From Marinobacter arenosus (lineage in GTDB: Bacteria > Pseudomonadota > Gammaproteobacteria > Pseudomonadales > Oleiphilaceae), in assembly GCF_019264345.1 (NCBI RefSeq), contig NZ_JAHVAO010000008.1, positions 1-5,182 of the forward strand: a stretch of DNA of 5,182 nt, read 5' to 3'. Positions 1 through 5,182 of the stretch are shown in pieces. Below the pieces are notes generated by a model, which was not told the DNA's origin, did not search any database, and saw only the letters and a list, made by a program, of their open reading frames with translations. The position numbers were made by a program, and so were the translations under genes. The first letter of the stretch is position 1. Each line of letters begins with the position of its first letter.

Positions 1-10
1 TTTTTCGGCG

Positions 11-45
11 GTTTCCGGAGACGGAAAACAACGAAAAATAAACGG
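11..45 (+). promoter_or_regulatory. UP element and upstream flank of the rrn promoter
   Basis: This A-rich stretch lies directly upstream of the -35 box. With a start near position 80, bases 34-42 (AAAAATAAA) fall where the proximal UP subsite is expected and closely resemble its A-tract consensus. Bases 23-33 would be the weaker distal subsite. UP elements bind the C-terminal domain of the RNA polymerase alpha subunit and strongly raise rRNA transcription. A small inverted repeat, TTTCCG-GAGA-CGGAAA, sits at 12-27. It has no T tract on either strand, so I do not call it a terminator. The T run at 1-5 could be the tail of a terminator lying off the left edge, but its stem is not visible. FIS sites, if present, would be further upstream. 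Confidence 0.6.
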
Positions 46-83
46 TTGACAAGGTGGCGGTTCGATGTAGAATACGCGGCCTT
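46..83 (+). promoter_or_regulatory. rRNA operon promoter (sigma70 type)
   Basis: A perfect -35 hexamer TTGACA (46-51) and a 5/6 match -10 hexamer TAGAAT (68-73) are separated by 16 bases. Behind the -10 is a GC-rich discriminator, ACGCGGCC (74-81), which puts the start of transcription at about 80-83. A 16-base spacer and a GC-rich discriminator are typical of rRNA promoters with short-lived open complexes that are inhibited by ppGpp and DksA. Stringent and growth-rate control is therefore inferred from the sequence. Only this promoter is visible. A second promoter further upstream, as in E. coli rrn operons, could lie outside the window. Confidence 0.85.
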
Positions 84-85
84 GA

Positions 86-101
86 TTGAGCAACGGCTCA
101 A
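86..101 (+). promoter_or_regulatory. boxB-type leader hairpin
   Basis: A perfect 6-bp inverted repeat, TTGAGC-AACG-GCTCAA, forms a hairpin with a 4-base loop only a few bases after the expected transcription start. It is followed two bases later by boxA, which is the boxB-boxA order seen in rRNA leaders. In rRNA antitermination boxB is less important than boxA, so this element may mainly help fold the start of the transcript. Confidence 0.7.
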
Positions 102-103
102 AC

Positions 104-116
104 GCTCTTTAAAAAA
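104..116 (+). promoter_or_regulatory. Leader boxA antitermination site
   Basis: GCTCTTTAAAAAA matches the rRNA boxA core GCTCTTTAA. As RNA, boxA binds the NusB-S10 dimer and nucleates the Nus complex that makes polymerase resistant to Rho and to pausing across the untranslated rRNA genes. Compared with the E. coli form TGCTCTTTAACA, this copy has C for the first T and A for the C near the end. The copy in the second spacer (2175-2187) has neither change. The last two bases also fall at the base of the 16S processing stem. Confidence 0.8.
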
Positions 117-139
117 TTAACCAAGTAATTCGTGTGGGC
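115..139 (+). other. 5' arm of the 16S precursor processing stem
   Basis: Bases 115-139 pair with 1808-1832 to form a 25-bp duplex that loops out the whole 16S gene. Nineteen consecutive bases (119-137) are an exact reverse complement of 1810-1828. The extensions at both ends pair with two G-U wobbles. GTGTGGGC at 132-139 resembles the conserved boxC sequence of enteric leaders. By analogy with E. coli, RNase III cuts both strands of this stem to release pre-16S, and the 5' end is then matured by RNase E and RNase G. Confidence 0.9.
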
Positions 140-242
140 GCTGGCCGAGGTATTTCGGATACGAAATATCAGGACAGTGACTCGTCGAAATTGAGTTTTG
201 TCTTGAGCAAGAATAGAGAATCTTCGGATTCTTGTATGATTT
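140..242 (+). other. 16S leader between processing stem and mature 5' end
   Basis: This is transcribed precursor RNA removed during 16S maturation. Two hairpins can be read directly. At 149-170, GGTATTTCG and CGAAATATC enclose GATA (9 bp, one G-U). At 217-232, AGAATC and GATTCT enclose a UUCG loop closed by C-G, an exceptionally stable tetraloop type. The second hairpin ends 10 bases before mature 16S. In E. coli the leader assists 16S folding during transcription; a similar role here is inferred. No coding capacity is seen. Confidence 0.7.
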
Positions 243-1782
<1,540 letters not shown>

Positions 1783-1871
1783 AACGAAGCCGAAAGCTTC
1801 GGTCAGAGTCCACACGAATTACTTGGTTGATTAATAGAGAGAGCAGATGGGTCTATCAGGCCCGTACCATT
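1783..1871 (+). other. First internal transcribed spacer, 16S to tRNA-Ile
   Basis: This 89-base spacer holds a hairpin directly after 16S (CGAAGC 1785-1790 with GCTTCG 1796-1801, 5-base loop). The 3' arm of the 16S processing stem follows. A weaker hairpin, ATGGGT (1847-1852) with GCCCGT (1860-1865), includes two G-U pairs. It ends six bases before tRNA-Ile, so the tRNA 5' flank is short and structured. No promoter or reading frame is apparent. Confidence 0.75.
1808..1832 (+). other. 3' arm of the 16S precursor processing stem
   Basis: This arm is the partner of 115-139, with an exact 19-base complement at 1810-1828. It begins 25 bases after the mature 16S end. RNase III cleavage here would leave a short 3' extension for exonucleolytic trimming, as known in E. 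coli. The pairing partner lies about 1.7 kb upstream, which is the usual arrangement for a 16S loop-out. Confidence 0.9.
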
Positions 1872-1948
<77 letters not shown>

Positions 1949-1979
1949 AAATTGCTCAACTCCTGGAGTTGGCCAATTT
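1949..1979 (+). other. Hairpin filling the Ile-Ala tRNA spacer
   Basis: The spacer between the tRNAs (1949-1993) is mostly one stem-loop. The outer stem is AAATTG (1949-1954) with CAATTT (1974-1979). The inner stem is CAACTC (1957-1962) with GAGTTG (1966-1971), around a 3-base loop. The two are joined by one C-C mismatch and one U-G pair. The stem begins immediately after the encoded CCA. It is likely a processing structure that separates the two tRNA domains. It has no T tract, so it is not an intrinsic terminator. Confidence 0.7.
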
Positions 1980-1993
1980 GAGGTAGCTTAAAT

Positions 1994-2069
1994 GGGGCTA
2001 TAGCTCAGCTGGGAGAGCGCCTGCCTTGCACGCAGGAGGTCGGCAGTTCGATCCTGCCTAGCTCCACCA
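1994..2069 (+). tRNA. tRNA-Ala (anticodon UGC)
   Basis: This 76-nt tRNA decodes GCN alanine codons. The acceptor stem GGGGCTA (1994-2000) pairs with TAGCTCC (2059-2065) with one G-U pair at the third position, followed by A2066 and an encoded CCA (2067-2069). The G-U is the well-known G3-U70 identity element read by alanyl-tRNA synthetase. The anticodon stem CCTGC (2020-2024) pairs with GCAGG (2032-2036). The loop CTTGCAC gives TGC at 2027-2029. It follows tRNA-Ile in the same transcript, as is typical of this operon type. Confidence 0.98.
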
Positions 2070-2075
2070 AAACTT

Positions 2076-2101
2076 TACTGGCGAACTTCGGTTCATCAGT
2101 G
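2076..2101 (+). other. UUCG-capped spacer hairpin after tRNA-Ala
   Basis: GAAC (2083-2086) and GTTC (2091-2094) enclose a UUCG loop with C-G closure. Below this are a C-A mismatch, a G-U pair, then ACTG (2077-2080) with CAGT (2097-2100) and a terminal U-G. It starts seven bases after the tRNA-Ala CCA and may mark the 3' processing region of that tRNA. Its 3' side (2096-2101) can alternatively pair with 2161-2166. Confidence 0.6.
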
Positions 2102-2166
2102 TCCAGAAACAAGCATTTCATCAATGACCGAGGTTGTTGGATGAAGTTCTTCTTTCTGATCACTGG
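2096..2166 (+). other. Long rod-like spacer stem with nested hairpin
   Basis: An inner hairpin pairs TTCATC (2117-2122) and AATGAC (2123-2128) with GTTGTT (2133-2138) and GATGAA (2140-2145). G2139 is bulged, the loop is CGAG, and two more pairs extend to 2115 and 2147. Around it, 2097-2109 pairs with 2153-2165 in 11 of 13 positions, with a 2-by-2 internal loop at 2102-2103 and 2159-2160. Together they could fold as one rod that ends just before the second boxA. It is mutually exclusive with the boxB-like hairpin at 2155-2172. I infer a processing or antitermination-related structure. Confidence 0.55.
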
Positions 2167-2172
2167 GTCAGA
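2155..2172 (+). promoter_or_regulatory. Spacer boxB-like hairpin
   Basis: TCTGAT (2155-2160) pairs with GTCAGA (2167-2172) around a 6-base loop, with a U-G pair closing the loop. It stands two bases before boxA, the same boxB-boxA order and spacing as in the leader. The left arm can instead pair with 2104-2107, so whether this hairpin forms is uncertain. Confidence 0.55.
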
Positions 2173-2174
2173 TT

Positions 2175-2187
2175 TGCTCTTTAACAA
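2175..2187 (+). promoter_or_regulatory. Spacer boxA antitermination site
   Basis: TGCTCTTTAACAA is an exact match to the E. coli rRNA boxA. A second boxA ahead of 23S is usual in proteobacterial rrn operons. It allows the NusB-S10 antitermination complex to be re-formed before polymerase enters the 23S gene. This is the better of the two boxA copies in the window. Confidence 0.9.
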
Positions 2188-2208
2188 ATTGGACGAGATA
2201 GAAATACC

Positions 2209-2245
2209 GATTGTCGGATTCCATTATCTCCGGAATTCGATGATC
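2209..2245 (+). other. 14-bp spacer hairpin downstream of boxA
   Basis: Bases 2209-2222 pair with 2232-2245 without a gap around a 9-base loop. The inner part CGGATTCC (2215-2222) with GGAATTCG (2232-2239) is the strongest. Three of the 14 pairs are G-U. It stands 21 bases after boxA. No T tract follows, so termination is not suggested; it may be a processing site or part of the pre-23S fold. Confidence 0.6.
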
Positions 2246-3352
2246 AAGTGATAGCGATTTCAAGCGTTATCCGGTGTTGTCGTTGAAGTGGTTGTATATG
2301 GCTTCAAGTGACTGTCTCGAATTGACACACCCATCGGGCTTGCCTGGTGAGTGGCGTTGCTTCGACGATCAGTTGTCTTGGGGTTATATAGTCAAGCAAC
2401 TAAGCGCATACGGTGGATGCCTTGGCAGTCAGAGGCGATGAAAGACGTGGAAGCCTGCGATAAGGTTCGGGGAGCTGGCAAACGAGCTGTGATCCGGACA
2501 TTTCTGAATGGGGAAACCCACCTGGTTTCGGCCAGGTACTGTGCACTGAATACATAGGTGTACAGGGCGAACCGGGGGAACTGAAACATCTAAGTACCCC
2601 GAGGAAAAGAAATCAACCGAGATTCCCTAAGTAGCGGCGAGCGAACGGGGACTAGCCCTTAAGCTGAACAACTGGTAGGAGAAGGCTCTGGAAAGTGCCG
2701 CCATAGTGGGTGATAGCCCCGTATCCGAAACCTGAGTTCAGTGAAATCGAGTAGGACGGGACACGTGATATCCTGTCTGAATATGGGGGGACCATCCTCC
2801 AAGGCTAAATACTCCTGACTGACCGATAGTGAACCAGTACCGTGAGGGAAAGGCGAAAAGAACCCCTGTGAGGGGAGTGAAATAGATCCTGAAACCGTAT
2901 GCGTACAAGCAGTCGGAGCGGACTTGTTCCGTGACGGCGTACCTTTTGTATAATGGGTCAGCGACTTATGTTCAGTGGCGAGGTTAACCGTTTAGGGGAG
3001 CCGTAGGGAAACCGAGTCTGAATAGGGCGATTTAGTCGCTGGGCATAGACCCGAAACCGGGCGATCTATCCATGAGCAGGTTGAAGGTTGAGTAACATCA
3101 ACTGGAGGACCGAACCCACTGTCGTTGAAAAGCCAGGGGATGACTTGTGGATCGGAGTGAAAGGCTAATCAAGCCCGGAGATAGCTGGTTCTCCCCGAAA
3201 GCTATTTAGGTAGCGCCTCGGACGAATACCACAGGGGGTAGAGCACTGTTTCGGCTAGGGGGTCATCCCGACTTACCAACCCGATGCAAACTCCGAATAC
3301 CTGTGAGTACTATCCGGGAGACACACGGCGGGTGCTAACGTCCGTCGTGAAG

Positions 3353-3385
<33 letters not shown>

Positions 3386-3428
3386 CAAGTACCAGTTAAG
3401 TGGGAAACGATGTGGGAAGGCTCAGACA

Positions 3429-3486
3429 GCTAGGAGGTTGGCTTAGAAGCAGCCATCCTTTAAAGAAAGCGTAATAGCTCACTAGT
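3429..3486 (+). other. 23S GTPase-associated centre (L11 binding region)
   Basis: This corresponds to E. coli 1051-1108 and contains GGCTTAGAAGCAGCCATC and GAAAGCGTAATAGCTCAC. A1067, the thiostrepton-site base, is at 3445. The region binds ribosomal protein L11 and contacts the translational GTPases. The residues important for that are unchanged, and thiostrepton-type resistance by mutation at A1067 is not present. Confidence 0.85.
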
Positions 3487-4193
3487 CGAGTCGGCCTGCG
3501 CGGAAGATGTAACGGGGCTCAAACTGGTCACCGAAGCTGCGGCTGCATACTTTGTATGCGGGGTAGGGGAGCGTTCTGTAAGCCTGCGAAGGTGTGTTGA
3601 GAAGCATGCTGGAGGTATCAGAAGTGCGAATGCTGACATGAGTAACGACAATGCGGGTGAAAAACCCGCACGCCGGAAGACCAAGGGTTCCTGCGCAACG
3701 CTAATCGGCGCAGGGTGAGTCGGCCCCTAAGGCGAGACCGAAAGGTGTAGTCGATGGGAAACGGGTTAATATTCCCGTACCTTGGATAGCTGCGATGGAG
3801 AGACGGAGAAGGCTAGGTGAGCCGGGCGACGGTTGTCCCGGTTTAAGCGAGTAGGAAGTGGGCTTAGGCAAATCCGGGCCCATAATTCTGAGACGTGACG
3901 ACGACTGCCCTTTCAGGGCGGGAAGTCATTGATGCCATGCTTCCAGGAAAATCTTCTAAGCTTCAGGCTATTCGAGACCGTACCCCAAACCGACACAGGT
4001 GGTCAGGTAGAGAATACCAAGGCGCTTGAGAGAACTCGGGTAAAGGAACTAGGCAAAATGGTGCCGTAACTTCGGGAGAAGGCACGCTGGTTGTATGTGA
4101 AGCCCCTGCGGGTGGAGCAGAAGCCAGTCGAAGATACCAGGCCCCTGCGACTGTTTATTAAAAACACAGCACTCTGCAAACACGAAAGTGGAC

Positions 4194-4228
<35 letters not shown>

Positions 4229-4263
4229 TAATTGATGGGGTTAGCATTCGTGCGAAGCTCTTG

Positions 4264-4357
<94 letters not shown>

Positions 4358-4765
4358 CGATGGGGGCGCTGTCTCTACCCGAGACTCAGTGAAATTGAAA
4401 TCGCCGTGAAGATGCGGTGTATCCGCGGCTAGACGGAAAGACCCCGTGAACCTTTACTATAGCTTCACAGTGAACTTTGAGCAGTTTTGTGTAGGATAGC
4501 TGGGAGGCTTTGAAGCGGTGACGCCAGTCATCGTGGAGCCAACCTTGAAATACCAGCCTGAGCTGTTTGAGGTTCTAACTTGGTCCCCTTATCGGGGATG
4601 AGGACACTGTGTGGTGGGTAGTTTGACTGGGGCGGTCTCCTCCCAAAGCGTAACGGAGGAGCACAAAGGTGGGCTAAGCATGGTCGGACATCATGCGGTT
4701 AGTGTAATGGCACAAGCCCGCTTAACTGCGAGACAGACACGTCGAGCAGGTGCGAAAGCAGGTCA

Positions 4766-4839
<74 letters not shown>

Positions 4840-4868
4840 ACCGCCCAAGAGTTCACATCGACGGCGGT

Positions 4869-4911
<43 letters not shown>

Positions 4912-4913
4912 CC

Positions 4914-4946
<33 letters not shown>

Positions 4947-5024
4947 TGGTACGCGAGCTGGGTTTAGAACGTCGTGAGACAGTTCGGTCCCTATCTGCCG
5001 TGGACGTTGGAGATTTGAGGAAAG

Positions 5025-5053
5025 CTGCTCCTAGTACGAGAGGACCGGAGTGG
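5025..5053 (+). other. 23S sarcin-ricin loop
   Basis: AGTACGAGAGGACC at 5033-5046 is the universally conserved sarcin-ricin loop of domain VI. Bulged G2655 is at 5034 and the depurination target A2660 at 5039, inside the GAGA tetraloop. It anchors EF-Tu and EF-G on the ribosome. The sequence is fully canonical and fixes the numbering offset used to estimate the missing 3' end. Confidence 0.93.
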
Positions 5054-5114
5054 ACGAACCGCTGGTGTTCGGGTTGTGTCGCCAGACGCATTGCCCGGTA
5101 GCTATGTTCGGATA

Positions 5115-5148
<34 letters not shown>

Positions 5149-5182
5149 CTTCCAAGATGAGATCTCCCTGGACCTTCGAGGT

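Larger units (their letters stand above)
2070..2389 (+). other. Second internal transcribed spacer, tRNA-Ala to 23S
   Basis: This is about 320 bases of transcribed spacer without a gene. In order it holds a UUCG hairpin (2076-2101), a long hairpin (2115-2147), a boxB-like hairpin and boxA (2155-2187), a 14-bp hairpin (2209-2245) and a 7-bp hairpin (GATAGCG 2250-2256 with CGTTATC 2265-2271). Two competing pairings involve TTGAAG at 2283-2288: a local one with 2302-2307 and a longer one, 2279-2288 with 2360-2369. The last bases before 23S (about 2375-2397) should be the 5' arm of the 23S processing stem, whose partner lies beyond the window. No further tRNA is seen. Confidence 0.75.

Noticed and set aside
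1..29. T run at 1-5 and inverted repeat at 12-27 as an intrinsic terminator
   Set aside because: The T run precedes the repeat and no T tract follows it on either strand. A terminator whose stem is left of the window cannot be assessed.
2005..2187. Minus-strand open frame of 60 codons ending in GRIELPTSCVQGRRSPS
   Set aside because: It is antisense to tRNA-Ala and the spacer. The peptide GRIELPTSCVQ is the familiar mistranslation of the tRNA-Ala antisense strand found in many genome annotations.
2322..2350. TTGACA at 2322-2327 as the -35 of an internal promoter for 23S
   Set aside because: No -10-like hexamer is found 16-18 bases downstream; the sequence there is GC-rich (around GGTGAG).

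Overview
The window holds most of one bacterial ribosomal RNA operon, all on the plus strand, in the order promoter, antitermination leader, 16S rRNA, tRNA-Ile(GAU), tRNA-Ala(UGC), 23S rRNA. The 23S gene runs off the right edge about 100 bases before its expected 3' end. There is no protein-coding gene that I can support. Every longer open frame lies inside or antisense to rRNA or tRNA and is a chance reading frame.

Organism: the 16S and 23S are clearly gammaproteobacterial. From remembered 16S sequences, the central part (V4-V5 and the helix 17 region) looks most like Marinobacter or a close relative in the Pseudomonadales. The 16S-Ile-Ala-23S order, CCA-encoded tRNAs and boxB/boxA leader fit this. 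The family-level call is from memory and was not searched.

Layout: bases 1-45 are AT-rich upstream DNA with a good UP element. A sigma70-type rrn promoter lies at 46-73, with transcription expected to start near 80-83. A short leader (about 84-242) carries a boxB hairpin, a boxA, the 5' arm of the 16S processing stem and two further hairpins. 16S is 243-1782 (1540 nt). The first spacer (1783-1871) holds the 3' arm of the processing stem. tRNA-Ile (1872-1948) and tRNA-Ala (1994-2069) are separated by a 45-base spacer that is almost entirely one hairpin. The second spacer (2070-2389) holds several hairpins and a second boxB/boxA whose boxA matches the E. coli sequence perfectly. 23S is 2390 to the window end.

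How it works together: one transcript is made from a strong promoter that looks growth-rate/stringent regulated. The boxA elements load the Nus/S10 antitermination complex so that polymerase reads through the long structured RNA. The 16S precursor is looped out by a 25-bp stem for RNase III, and the tRNAs are released by RNase P and 3' nucleases. The 3' arm of the 23S stem, the 5S gene and the terminator would lie beyond the right edge.

I found no previously undescribed system. The points most worth a second look are competing RNA folds just before the second boxA and the divergent leader boxA.
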